From Pseudoflavitalea rhizosphaerae (GTDB taxonomy: Bacteria; Bacteroidota; Bacteroidia; Chitinophagales; Chitinophagaceae): a DNA stretch of 64,000 nt. The position numbers and the translations under genes were made by a program. Where the stretch lies: contig NZ_RCSU01000021.1 in assembly GCF_003991355.1 (NCBI RefSeq), positions 1 to 64,000 on the forward strand. Reading direction: 5' to 3'. Shown in pieces: positions 43,982 to 54,500 of the stretch. Each line of letters starts with the position of its first letter. Within the stretch, counting starts at the first letter, position 1. Below the pieces are notes generated by a model. It searched no databases, was not told the DNA's origin, and was given only the letters and a program-made list of their open reading frames with translations.

Positions 43982-46894
43982 TCATTCAACCATCAAAGGA
44001 CGAACCAATTTTTTATCACCCATTAAAAGCTGTAAAAAATACATTCCTTTTGGAAGCTTTCCCCATTCAAATCCTGTAGTACCTAATGGAATACGGTGCA
44101 CTCCTTTGGCTCTTACACCGCTGTACAGGTCCGCGATTCTTTGCCCATATATATTCGTCAGACTCAAAGACACTGAAGATCCGGCCGGTAATTCGAACTC
44201 GATCTGGCCTGACCTGCTGACAGGATTGGGATATACAACCAAACGAAAATTTTGATTAATAGTAGGTATCTCCGGAACTGGGGTAGGATTAGAGGCAATA
44301 TTCCGGTTGATGTAAATCCGGTACTCGCCGGGCTGCAAGGTAATACTTTGTGCGCTTCCGGAAACAATTAATGGCTGTCCGCCAAAATATTCATACCAGG
44401 TGCCTGTGCGCGGAAAAGATACACCGGCGGTTTGCTGGCTTACTTCAAAATTGCCCACTACTACCAGGGAACTCGTGTCTGTAGCGATCTTCATCCATTT
44501 GAAGCCTGTGCTGAAGTCCTTTTCCAGCACTCCTCCCGCAAAAACATCCTTGTACAGAAAATGCTGTCTCAGTCCAAGTACTCTTGCATACACATCATAC
44601 AGGTTTTTCCTGGCGGGCACAGTTTGATAATCCCATTTGATAGGCTTGGCATCTGTCCGGCATTCGTCTTTCACCGTTCCATCACCGCAGCGGTTGATAC
44701 TGAAATCATATCCCAGTTCCCCGAATTGCCAGATCATTTTAGGGCCGGGCATCAGCATGCCGAATGCAGCTCCCAGCTCATTCCTCTTCAATGCTGTATT
44801 GAGGTCTTTGATATTGTAAGCGCCGTTCGTTCTTCCATAATTGATGTTTTTGTACATCAGTCTTTCTTCATCGTGGCTTTCCATGTACATCACAAGATGT
44901 TGCTTATCCCAGCCACGTGCAGTGCTGAGGCCCCAGCTGAAATCGGAATTCTGCATCCAACCCATGGTTGCCTCGTTGAAATTGTAGTTCAGGTTTCCCC
45001 AGAATAACATTCCATAACTGGCCAGTTCTTTTTCTTCGCTATTTTCTGAAAGATGTTCCAGGATCACGAAGGCGCCGGCGTTATGCTTCATGATGGTATC
45101 GTAATAACCTTTCCAGATAGTCACACGCGAAGCATCGTATTTGCTCCAGTTCTCCACTTCCTGCTGTGAGCTGCAGCCGCCTGTTGTGCAGGAGTTCTTC
45201 TGTGTAAATCCTTTACTCAGATCGAAACGAAACCCATCGAGCTTGTATTCTTTCAGCCAGAATTCCGTAACGCGACTCACAAAATAATGTGTGGCAGCAG
45301 ACTCATGGTTCATATCGTAGCCAACATTGTAAGGGTGTTTTGCGGACGGGTTGAACCAGGGGCTATTGGCAGCCGGGCTGTTATTGGCGGCGTCCCAGTA
45401 GAGCTGCACCATCGGGCTCTGGCCAAATGAGTGGTTCAGCACCATGTCCATGATCACGGCAATGCCTTGTTTGTGACACTCATCGATAAATGCTTTCAGT
45501 GCATTCTTCGTTCCATAATATTTGTCGGGGGCGAAATAGAACGATGGATTGTATCCCCAGCTGAGATTGCCTTCAAATTCATTGAAGGGTAACAATTCAA
45601 TAGCATTTATACCTAAACGTTTGAGGTAGCTGATCGTGTCTTTCAATGTGGTCCAGTCGTGGGCAGCAACAAAATCACGCAACAGCAATTCATACACGAT
45701 GAGATTACGCTTATCCGGGCGGGTGAAATTATTGTTTTGCCAGTTGTACGCAGGGGCATTTGTTTGCAGTACACTCACGATCCCATTTGTTTTGCCTGTT
45801 GGATAAGGTTTGAGATTGGGATATGTGGTGGACGGGATATATGGATCATTGTTGGGGTCCAGTACTTTTTCCGTGTAAGGATCGGCAATGCGAAGTGTAT
45901 TGTCGATTTCGAATTGATATGCGTATTCCGTGCCGGATGTCAGCCCGGTGATTTTCTTCCAGAACCTTTGCCCATCGGGTGTTTTGAACATTTGTGCGGC
46001 AGCGTTCTCCGTCCAGTTATTGAAATCTCCGAGTACAGTAGCTTTTGTTTTGTTGGGGGCGAAGAGCACCAGGGTAACTGAAGTGGGATCAGCGGGATCG
46101 TAGTTGATGCCATCGCGGACACCGGCAGGCAGTGGTTGTTCAGTAACGGGAGGAGATACAAAGAAATTGATGGTTTGGTTTTTGGTTACACCGCCATCTA
46201 CATATTTCCCCACCAGCTCCTGGTTGCCGGAAGCTGTGATTGCAGGGTTGGCGGTGATCTCAGTGCCTGAGGCGACTGTTGCAATACTGTTTCCGTTGAA
46301 TAAAAGTTCCAGCGCACTGGCCTGGTTCACGGCAAATTTCACAGGCAGGTTATCGCCCACCTGCTTTTGAATGGGAGACAATGATGGAGTAAAGTATGGC
46401 TCGTAAGGAGGTTGGATAAAGGATGCATGTTGATTGTTGTCATACACCTTCAGGTACATATCTCCTCCATTCAGCGCAGTATTGGCATTGGTCTGCTTCA
46501 TGCTTCCGCTGCCATTGCGGAACAGGAATACGATATGGGAGATGGTTTCACCTGCGGGAACGCCCATCCAGGTGCGCAGGTTGTTGATCGTGTAATGATA
46601 CCTGTTATTACCGAGGGAAGTGAGCTTTCCTTCGGGGGGTGTTGTAGCCCAGTCGAATTTTGAATGCTTCCAGTCGCCGTTGTTGGCGCTGGCGCTGGTG
46701 ATAAGACCGATATGAATGTAGATATCTTCCGGGTTGGCATAATCCATCAGACCTTTATTGCCCTGTGTGCAATCAAGGGTGATTTCTATTTGTCCTGTTT
46801 CTTTGGGGAAGGCAGGGTTAACAGAAATCAATTGTGCCAATGCAGGCAGCACGGGCAATAGGAAAATGAACAACAACAATTTTTTCCTGATCAT
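43982..46894 (-). CDS. Secreted GH13 alpha-amylase with T9SS sorting domain
   Basis: 970 residues. A signal peptide (about 1-21) is followed by a starch-binding-like beta region (about 20-260), an early-set E-set domain (about 270-370, TLVLFAPNKTKATVLGDFNNW), and a GH13 barrel. Catalytic residues: nucleophile Asp558 in FRFDLSKG, acid/base Glu613 in ILEHLSE, and Asp675 in ESHDEERL; VIMDMVLNHSF is the calcium/active-site strand. The last 85 residues (VVYPNPVSRSGQIEFELP onward) are a type A T9SS sorting domain, so it should be released or anchored on the cell surface. It degrades alpha-glucans for uptake by the SusC/SusD pair. Confidence 0.93.
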   Translation of the reverse strand: MIRKKLLLFIFLLPVLPALAQLISVNPAFPKETGQIEITLDCTQGNKGLMDYANPEDIYIHIGLITSASANNGDWKHSKFDWATTPPEGKLTSLGNNRYHYTINNLRTWMGVPAGETISHIVFLFRNGSGSMKQTNANTALNGGDMYLKVYDNNQHASFIQPPYEPYFTPSLSPIQKQVGDNLPVKFAVNQASALELLFNGNSIATVASGTEITANPAITASGNQELVGKYVDGGVTKNQTINFFVSPPVTEQPLPAGVRDGINYDPADPTSVTLVLFAPNKTKATVLGDFNNWTENAAAQMFKTPDGQRFWKKITGLTSGTEYAYQFEIDNTLRIADPYTEKVLDPNNDPYIPSTTYPNLKPYPTGKTNGIVSVLQTNAPAYNWQNNNFTRPDKRNLIVYELLLRDFVAAHDWTTLKDTISYLKRLGINAIELLPFNEFEGNLSWGYNPSFYFAPDKYYGTKNALKAFIDECHKQGIAVIMDMVLNHSFGQSPMVQLYWDAANNSPAANSPWFNPSAKHPYNVGYDMNHESAATHYFVSRVTEFWLKEYKLDGFRFDLSKGFTQKNSCTTGGCSSQQEVENWSKYDASRVTIWKGYYDTIMKHNAGAFVILEHLSENSEEKELASYGMLFWGNLNYNFNEATMGWMQNSDFSWGLSTARGWDKQHLVMYMESHDEERLMYKNINYGRTNGAYNIKDLNTALKRNELGAAFGMLMPGPKMIWQFGELGYDFSINRCGDGTVKDECRTDAKPIKWDYQTVPARKNLYDVYARVLGLRQHFLYKDVFAGGVLEKDFSTGFKWMKIATDTSSLVVVGNFEVSQQTAGVSFPRTGTWYEYFGGQPLIVSGSAQSITLQPGEYRIYINRNIASNPTPVPEIPTINQNFRLVVYPNPVSRSGQIEFELPAGSSVSLSLTNIYGQRIADLYSGVRAKGVHRIPLGTTGFEWGKLPKGMYFLQLLMGDKKLVRPLMVE

Positions 46895-46945
46895 AGCAAG
46901 CCATTTGTTCCGGTAAGGATAATTATTTCAAAGAGGAGAAGGAAA

Positions 46946-46980
46946 ACAGAGGGGGTATCCCCGTTATGATACACCCCTGT
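46946..46980 (-). terminator. Intra-operon hairpin before the amylase gene
   Basis: An imperfect stem (ACAGGGG... with ...CCCCTCTGT) on the minus strand, followed by TTTTCC, between the SusE/F-like and amylase genes. It could reduce readthrough or protect mRNA ends, setting the amylase level apart. Confidence 0.5.
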
Positions 46981-47006
46981 TTTTATTTGGCAATTTCTGC
47001 CGACTG

Positions 47007-48794
47007 TTAGTATACTTTATAGGTCCGTTTGTATTCGTCTATCTCAACGGTGTAATTGCCGGTGGTGGCCACACCTATATTGGCTCCACCTTCTTTGATA
47101 TCACCTGTGAGCGGGCCGGGCTCATTGGCTGTGCTGCCATAATTGAAATCCCAGGTTCCTTTTTTCAGGAGGAATTTGAATTGTTTGGTACCGGTGAGAG
47201 GAATGTTGGTCCCTTTCCAAATGCCGTTGCCCTGGTAAGTAAGTTCAGGGAGATTGGCGTTTGCGTTATCCCATCCACCTTCTGTTGCATCTCCGATGAG
47301 ATACATGTGAGCAGCTTCCGTAGTGTATTTAAGAGCTTGTGGATCGGTACCGTCCCAAACCAGCCTGGATACAGGAGATCCTGATGCTGTGATATTCCCT
47401 CCGGGGCTTACAAGCATTCCCGGTTTCTCTTCATCCATTCCAAAGATCCTGGTTTGATTTGGTTCTGCATCATCCCAGTTATTGCCATCATTGAATTTGA
47501 ATTGTTTGGCGCCATCGGAATTAACCAGGAACATGAATTTATTATGAGCAACAGGGTATCCTCTCAGGATATTGTTCACGTCCCATGTTGGTTGTTGTAC
47601 TTCACCAATAACGCCAGGCTGATTGTTTTGGATATATACTTTGTTCTTTGAAAGATCGATTGTAACACGATATACGCCATCGGCAGCAACACTGAAGTTT
47701 CCTGAACCCTGATTGAATCCTGTTTCATATTCTCCGTTGGACCCGCTGATGGGTCCGTATCCGCTGCCCCAGTCTCCTTTTGTTTTGAAGAATTTGAATT
47801 CATTACCTGCTTTCAATTTCAGGTAGGCATAGAACACTTTTGCGTAGCGTCCGGCGGCTTTGTCGGGAATGATCTGCAGGGGGTCGTCGATATTCCATTC
47901 AGACCATCCATCGATCTTTCCAACAACGTAAAAGCGGACCTGGCGCAGGATATTCATGGCATTATTCACATCGGACCACTGCACCCAGTCTCCGGAGATG
48001 GCCTGTACTGCCCATTTCAGGCGATTTTCTTTGGAAAGGTCGTCCTGATCGTTCTTGTCGAGGGAGTCGCTGAGTTGCTTGTAGGTCATCTTGAGTGCTG
48101 AATCAGATCCATTGTTATCTGAAGCTATGCTGAAAACCGGATCGGAAAAATCGCCATCTTCCAAAGCAAATACCACGCGGTATTTCACTGCGGGGCTGCC
48201 CGCGGCAGCTACAGATTTTTGCCATTTGAACTGATAGAAATCCGCAGTGGAAGTGGGATCTACAGTGGCTGTATTGATGATGGGCTCAGGTCCATAGAGC
48301 GTGAAAGGTGTTGCACCGTCTGTGAACCTGTTCAGTGTAAGCTGGAACTGGTCCTGCGAAAGCACCTGTGTTTCACCGTTAGAAGCCTGGATAGACCAGA
48401 TAAGCTCTACGGAACCCTTGTTGGGAATACCTTTCGAGAACAGATAGAGGTCCATTTTTTCCTGCGTGATGGTCAGCGTGGTGGCTTTACCATCATTGTC
48501 TGCAGGAAGTTCAAATGTGTATTTACTGATATCTTCTCCTTTCTTTACGGCCACCCATTTGTAAGTGATCGGTTTGTCAACGCCGGGTTTGGCGGCAGTC
48601 CATCTGATCACCAGGGGAGCAGAAGGAGTTGCCGCATTCAGCGCGATATTAGAAGCAGTGGCGGGCGACTGAATACGGAAGGTCCCCGTTTCAATCCCTT
48701 CCCCAGTTATAGTTTTGTCATAATCAACTTTCTGGCAGGCGGCCAGCAGCAAGCTGAATACGATCAAACGGCAGGCAATTTGTATTGATCTCAT
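47007..48794 (-). CDS. SusE/SusF-like starch-binding lipoprotein
   Basis: 595 residues. Signal peptide with lipobox Cys20 (LLLAAC), giving an outer-membrane lipoprotein. The N-terminal SusE-type region contains a PLVIRWTAAKPG block and a first-domain repeat; two or three beta domains with the recurring motif YVVGKIDGWSEWN, MYLIGDATEGGWDN and FKFFKTKGDW / FKFLLKKGTW are SusF/SusE starch-binding modules (aromatic platform). Holds glycan at the cell surface for the SusC/SusD transporter. Confidence 0.88.
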   Translation of the reverse strand: MRSIQIACRLIVFSLLLAACQKVDYDKTITGEGIETGTFRIQSPATASNIALNAATPSAPLVIRWTAAKPGVDKPITYKWVAVKKGEDISKYTFELPADNDGKATTLTITQEKMDLYLFSKGIPNKGSVELIWSIQASNGETQVLSQDQFQLTLNRFTDGATPFTLYGPEPIINTATVDPTSTADFYQFKWQKSVAAAGSPAVKYRVVFALEDGDFSDPVFSIASDNNGSDSALKMTYKQLSDSLDKNDQDDLSKENRLKWAVQAISGDWVQWSDVNNAMNILRQVRFYVVGKIDGWSEWNIDDPLQIIPDKAAGRYAKVFYAYLKLKAGNEFKFFKTKGDWGSGYGPISGSNGEYETGFNQGSGNFSVAADGVYRVTIDLSKNKVYIQNNQPGVIGEVQQPTWDVNNILRGYPVAHNKFMFLVNSDGAKQFKFNDGNNWDDAEPNQTRIFGMDEEKPGMLVSPGGNITASGSPVSRLVWDGTDPQALKYTTEAAHMYLIGDATEGGWDNANANLPELTYQGNGIWKGTNIPLTGTKQFKFLLKKGTWDFNYGSTANEPGPLTGDIKEGGANIGVATTGNYTVEIDEYKRTYKVY

Positions 48795-48821
48795 GACATG
48801 TCAGTTATTGAAGTGAGATGC

Positions 48822-49613
48822 TTATTGTAAAGCATCAATATTTTTTTCAGTAGTTGTTCCGGTTATATTTACGTTGTTCCCGTTTACATCCTTTCCTGTT
48901 CCATCAAACCTGAAACTGAATTTGGAAGCCGTTTTTCCGGCAGGGATTGTCCAGGCAATATTTGGAATGAAAGAGTATGACCAAACCTTGTTGCCTTCGG
49001 CTTTCAGGTTCCATGTTTTTGCAGTGCCGATGGGATCGCCGCCTTCATCGTACAAACTCACAACAACCGTTTTGGGTGTCATGCGCTGTTCTGCAACTGT
49101 GGGCGCCAGGTCCTGGTGGAAATAAACAGTAGCAACATCTGAAGGGCTGACCCTGTTGGGAAACACGCGGAACGGAACAGGAATGAAAACGATGGGCTCG
49201 AAAACATAGTTGGGAGAGTTCCCTGATTGGGCAGTGCCATCCTGGTTCTTAACAAGGAATTGCCAGTGCAGGAGTTTTCCCGGTTCAAAACCGAACATGG
49301 AAGTTGGCAGGAATTTGTATTCAAATATATTGTTCCCCTTATTGGTCATTTTGGCTTCGGGTTTGGAAGAGCCCCATACGCCACCATTGGTAACGCCGTC
49401 CACTTTCGTGTATCCCGGCGCGTTATCATTAGCCCATATCCAGATATACAGGTCGGTTTTTCCAGCAAGCGATGCCACACTGCTCACGTCTATCGTAAAT
49501 GTGATTTCATCTTCAGCAGTGAAGGTCTTCGGTTTAAATTCCACTGTATTGAATTGCGCCTGCAACCAGTTTGCGCAAAGCAAGGTTACTGTTAGAATGA
49601 ATATTTTTCTCAT
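48822..49613 (-). CDS. Secreted beta protein of the glycan locus
   Basis: 263 residues from the ATG at 49613. Signal peptide with cleavage after LQAQ. The mature part is beta-rich and resembles the N-terminal starch-binding-like region of the amylase: EITFTIDVSSVASLAGKTDL and LYIWIWANDNAPGYT parallel the amylase's GQIEITLDC and YIHIGLIT blocks, and both contain NIFEYKF/NRYHYTI-type strands. It has no catalytic motif, so it is probably a surface glycan-binding or helper protein. Not recognised as a named family. Confidence 0.7.
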   Translation of the reverse strand: MRKIFILTVTLLCANWLQAQFNTVEFKPKTFTAEDEITFTIDVSSVASLAGKTDLYIWIWANDNAPGYTKVDGVTNGGVWGSSKPEAKMTNKGNNIFEYKFLPTSMFGFEPGKLLHWQFLVKNQDGTAQSGNSPNYVFEPIVFIPVPFRVFPNRVSPSDVATVYFHQDLAPTVAEQRMTPKTVVVSLYDEGGDPIGTAKTWNLKAEGNKVWSYSFIPNIAWTIPAGKTASKFSFRFDGTGKDVNGNNVNITGTTTEKNIDALQ

Positions 49614-49623
49614 TGCAATTCGT

Positions 49624-50115
49624 TTAGTTCTTTTTGAAATAATAATCGTACTGCAGCAATTGCTTTGAACCATCGCCTTTCACCAGGCGCAGGTGAAGCC
49701 TTCCGGTGCTTAAAGTGTTATAGGACCCCATCATCATTTTCACGGTATCGGTTCCCTTGATCAGGTTGAATTGCTTTGGGGAATTGGCATCATCCACTTC
49801 CCATTTTCCATCTGCCAGGGGAATGATCACCGGAGAAGATCCCGGTGTTGTGGTGAAGGTCCCGGGCTGATCTCCGTTCAGATCCAGGTTCAATTTGAAT
49901 TGCGTGAAAGGAGCTACAGACGTTACATCCAGCTCTTTGTAAGGGAAATTGTACTTCACTGCATTGAGATCGGACTGAACCACTTTATCCAGTTGCCAGT
50001 TGCCCTGGATAAACTGGAACTTGTTTTGCGGCTCGCCGATATAGGGAAGTGACTCCGGTTTGCAACCAACGATGGTTGCAATGAGCGCGAACAATATGAT
50101 GAATTTCGTTTTCAT
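49624..50115 (-). CDS. Small lipoprotein of the glycan locus (DUF5004-like)
   Basis: 163 residues from the ATG at 50115. Signal peptide with lipobox Cys18 (ATIVGCKPE). The mature part is a single lipocalin-like beta domain (FIQGNWQLDKVVQSD, DGKWEVDD, RLHLRLVKGDG), as in DUF5004-type proteins common in Bacteroidota glycan loci. Likely a surface glycan-binding accessory. Confidence 0.75.
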   Translation of the reverse strand: MKTKFIILFALIATIVGCKPESLPYIGEPQNKFQFIQGNWQLDKVVQSDLNAVKYNFPYKELDVTSVAPFTQFKLNLDLNGDQPGTFTTTPGSSPVIIPLADGKWEVDDANSPKQFNLIKGTDTVKMMMGSYNTLSTGRLHLRLVKGDGSKQLLQYDYYFKKN

Positions 50116-50138
50116 ATTTAGCATTTTTACATCGTTGA

Positions 50139-51530
50139 TTAGAAACATCCTCCTTCGGGATTATTGACAAAACTGGCATTACCTGCTTTTTCAATGTCCG
50201 GGAACTGCAGGATAAAGCCATTGCAGTTGTAGGGAGAACCGCGCCTGTCGATATTCTGATTATTCCTTACGCCAATACGTTTGATCTCATCGAGGCGGCT
50301 GCCTTCTCCGATGAGTTCCAGCTCACGTTCGCGGCGAGCGGTACTGATCAGGAGGGCGGCAGTAGCGCCACTCAGATCCGTTGAAAGTCCTGCACGGTCG
50401 AGAATATCATCGAGGTCCTGTCTTGCAACATCAAGTTCTTCACTTGAACCCAATTCGGCTGCAGATTCTGCGCGGATCAATTTGATCTCTGTAACAGAAA
50501 TGATCTGCAGATCGAAACTGTTCATGTTGTATTTGGTGAGAACAGCATAATCAGGACTGCTGCTGGCTATAAGCCATGCGGCTCTCAGGTCTCCCGGTCT
50601 GCTGAAAAGTGTTCTGGTCTGGGGTGTATACTTCATTACAGGGTTGGGATTGTTATCGCTGCGGAATCGGCCGCGGATCTCGCCGCCAGGCTCGATGTTT
50701 CCCTGCCTGCTCTTGATGGAGAAAATGCCTTCTTTACTTTCCCCCAATGACCAGCGGTCCATTACATCGGCATCAAAGCTGAATGCAGCACCAGCCCTTT
50801 CAGCTTCTTCCATCACCTGGTTGGAGAATTCATAAGCTTTGGCAAAGTCATTCATCTGGAAATACACTTTTGCAAGAGCGGCCATAGCCGTGAATTTTGA
50901 AGGGTATTCGCCATTGTTGGGAGGCAGCAGGTTGGCTGCATCATTTAGGTCAGCGAGTATCTGTGTATATACTTCTTTTACTGAACTTCTGCCGAGCAGG
51001 CTGATGTCCGGAACCAAACGAACGGGAACGCCAGCCTGGCTATTGTCTGAAGTACTGCCATAAGGTTGTGCCCATAAACGCACTATTTCAAAAAGCATCA
51101 GTCCACGCAGGAATTTCGCCTCGCCTTCAGCTTTTGCTTTTTTGTTGTCGTCTGCATATTGCAGGTACTGCAACACTTTATTGGAGCGGTAGATGATCTG
51201 GTACATCTCCCTGTAAAAATCATTCTTGTAGGCTCCGAAGATGGAAGTCTTCCTGCGCCAGAGCTCTCCATTGTCTTCCGTAAGCAATGTTCCGTACAAG
51301 TGATCAGCCATCAGTTCTTTGATCACCCACATTCTTCCTCCGTACAACACATCTCCTGCAACAGTGGGGTAACAGCCATTGAGGAATGCCATCAGACTAT
51401 CGCTATGGATCAAGGTTTTTTCTTCTTCCAGTTTTCCTGCAGGCGGCCGTTCCAGGAATTTTTTGCAACCAACCAGGCCCAGTCCGGCAGTGGCGATCAG
51501 TATTACGAGATATTTTTTGATATGGTTCAT
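50139..51530 (-). CDS. SusD-like glycan-binding lipoprotein
   Basis: 463 residues from the ATG at 51530; an in-frame TTG at 51539 is less likely. Lipobox GLVGCKKFLE near residue 22, followed by the SusD N-terminal pattern (PPAGKLEEEKTLIHS), TPR-like helices and the RERELELIGEGSRLDEIKR motif near the C-terminus. Forms the lid over the SusC-like porin and captures the glycan. Confidence 0.93.
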   Translation of the reverse strand: MNHIKKYLVILIATAGLGLVGCKKFLERPPAGKLEEEKTLIHSDSLMAFLNGCYPTVAGDVLYGGRMWVIKELMADHLYGTLLTEDNGELWRRKTSIFGAYKNDFYREMYQIIYRSNKVLQYLQYADDNKKAKAEGEAKFLRGLMLFEIVRLWAQPYGSTSDNSQAGVPVRLVPDISLLGRSSVKEVYTQILADLNDAANLLPPNNGEYPSKFTAMAALAKVYFQMNDFAKAYEFSNQVMEEAERAGAAFSFDADVMDRWSLGESKEGIFSIKSRQGNIEPGGEIRGRFRSDNNPNPVMKYTPQTRTLFSRPGDLRAAWLIASSSPDYAVLTKYNMNSFDLQIISVTEIKLIRAESAAELGSSEELDVARQDLDDILDRAGLSTDLSGATAALLISTARRERELELIGEGSRLDEIKRIGVRNNQNIDRRGSPYNCNGFILQFPDIEKAGNASFVNNPEGGCF

Positions 51531-51550
51531 AACTGACAATACTTTATTGA

Positions 51551-54500
51551 TTAGAAATTCACGTTTACACCGAATGTGAATGCCTTTTGCTGGGGCGGAG
51601 TGAGATATGTAACATTCGGGCTCATATTCCTGTCCTGCGCACTTTCAAAATCCCTGGCTATTTCAGGATCGCCGCCGGGATATTTGGTGAAGGTGAGCAG
51701 GTTCATTCCTGTAGCAAATACTTTCACGCCACGGACCCTTCCCGATTTGAAGAGGTCCGATGGGAGTGTATAGCTCAGCGTGAGTTCGCGCAGGCGAAGG
51801 AAATCCGCATCATACAGGAACAGGGTTGAGTTGTACTGCCATTCGCTGGAAAGCCCTGCGTAATTGGATGTATTCATTGTAAGCCTGGGATATTTTGCTA
51901 TATCACCGGGTTTCTGCCAGCGGTCTGTAAGATCTTCCCGTATAACCCAGTCTGTTATGATTCCGTCCTGGCGCTTTGCAGATCCATCATAGAGGTTACC
52001 ACCAATGGCATAAGTGAAGAGAACTCCCAGGTCGAATCCTTTATAAGTAAGATTACTGTTGAAGCCGCCTACATAGTCGGGTATCACACTGCCAACCGGC
52101 ACGCGATAATCCAGCGAGAATGTCTTGGTGGTTTTTCCATTCCTGTCGAGCCAGATGGGGAGACCATCATTGGGGTCCACTCCGGCAAAACGCACCAGGT
52201 AATTGGTACCTACAGGATAACCTGGAATGATACGTGTATCGTTTGTTCCACCACCTACCGCGTCAGCCGTCAGCTGTCCGAGGCTGATCACTTCATTATA
52301 GTTCTTGCTGATATTTCCTCCAACAGTCCAACTCAGGTCTTTGGTCTCTATCACTTTGGCTGTAAGACTGAATTCAATACCACGATTGACGATCTTTCCA
52401 CCGTCCAGGTTCCTCATTACGTTGGCAAAACCGACGTTTGGCTGGATAGCGCCATTCAGCAACTGGTCTACTGTTGTTTTATTGTAGTAAGCAATTTCAC
52501 CGCTGATCCTGTTGTTCTTGAGTGAGAATTCCACTGCCACATCGAAATTGCGCATGGTTTCCCATTTGAGATCAGGGTTGCCGATATTATCAGGATAGAG
52601 CGTTGAATTTCCTGCAAACGGCTGTCCACCCGGAGACAACATGGAATAATACAAGCCCGAACCAAGACCTGCATTGCCCACAATACCGTAGCTGGCGCGG
52701 AGCTTGAGGAAACGGACTATATCGATATCCTTCATGAAATCTTCTTCAGTAATGATCCAGGCAGCAGATACTGCGGGGAAGAAGCCGTATTTGTTATTCG
52801 GCCCAAATTTGGAGGAGCCGTCTGAACGTCCTAACAATTGCAGCACGTACCGGTCTTTATATGTGTAGTTGATCCTACCGAAGAAGGAAACGAAAGTGTA
52901 AGCATCTCTCTCATCCATTTTTCTCAGACCTGCATCTTTCAGGGAATCGCGTACATGCTTGTAAAGTGATTTATTTTGCCAGAAAGGTTTATCGGTATAC
53001 GTATATATATCACCGTTATAGTCTTTCTTTTTAAACTCCTGCGCTTCTGCACCTGCGAGAAAACTGAATTTATGATCATCTGTTGGACTCCAGTTATAGT
53101 TGGCGGTGATTGTTCCTGTAACATTCGTATTATGGAAGATATAACGTTTAGCAATACCCGGTACATCAGTACGGCCCATGTACAATGCAGATTCGAACTG
53201 ATCATCGAAAGAGGTGAGGTAATCGATATTCCCAACTGCTTTAATGGTAAGGTCATTGATTGGCTGCCATTCCGCACCAACACTTCCCCAGTATTTGTTT
53301 TCCGTATTGCGCCATTTGGTTTGATCGCGACGGAACACCGGATTGGCGCCGCCCCTGAAATACTCTTTATCTGTAATGAAGATCGGGTAAATGGGAAGAG
53401 CAGTAGACATCGCATCTCCCAATCCTCCTGCCCATGCGGCCGGAACACGATGGTTATTGCCATTGTTCCAGGAAACGTTGAGATTGAATTTAAGATTCTT
53501 CAAAGCCTGGAAGTCGAGATTGGCGCGAACTCCAAGACGTTCATACGCATTCCCTTTGATATAGCTTTCATCTTTCCCGTAACTGGCGCCCACATAGCTT
53601 TTCAGCCATTTATTGCCGGCAGTCATACTCACGTTGTGCTCATTGATGAAACCGGTACGTGTCAATTCTTTCCACCAGTCTGTATTTGTATTTTCCGCCT
53701 GCTCCCAGGTAAGTCCGCCGGGAAGGGGCGCCTTGCCTGTATTGCCATCATTCTCCCATGCCTCCTGGCGCATTTGCAGCCATTCAGGACCGTTGAGGAA
53801 TTTCGGACGAACAGCCCAGGTAGTGAAGCCAAAACGGTTGTTATAATTGAAGCGGGGCTTTCCTCCCTTTCCTTTTTTGGTAGTGATGAGCACTACGCCG
53901 TTTGCACCGCGGCTACCATAGATACCCGCTGCGCCTGCATCCTTGAGTATCTCTATGGATTCAATATCGTTGGGGTTGATAGTAGCCAGGGGATTCTGGT
54001 TTTGGCCGCCGCTGTTCCCACGCTGGAAAGGATCGGAGATGATCGGGACCCCATCCAGTACATACAGCGGATCACCACTCGCACTCACCGAGCCGATACC
54101 ACGGATACGCACAACCGACCCGGAACCTGCCAGGCCACTTCCCTGCACCACCTGCACACCCGGAGCCCTTCCCTGAAGAGAAGCTTCAAAACTGGGTGTA
54201 GGCAATGCCGTGATCTTGTCTGATGTAACCTTGGCGATAGCGCCCGTTACTTCACGGCGGCGCTGCGTGCCATAACCGATCACCACCACTTCATTCATGT
54301 TCACGGAAGATGGTTTCAGGCTTACATTCACCACCAGCTGATCAGCGATGTTCACATCCAAACTTTCATACCCTACACCACTGAACACCAGGATAGCGGT
54401 ATTGGCCGGAATTGTAATGGAAAATGTTCCCTCAGAAGTGGTGGAGGTTCCGCCGGCCCCACCCTTGGGTGTAACCGAAATGCCCGGGAGCGGGGCACCG

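Noticed and set aside
52976-54223. 415-residue open frame on the plus strand
   Set aside because: Shadow of the SusC-like gene; the opposite strand is clearly the coding one.
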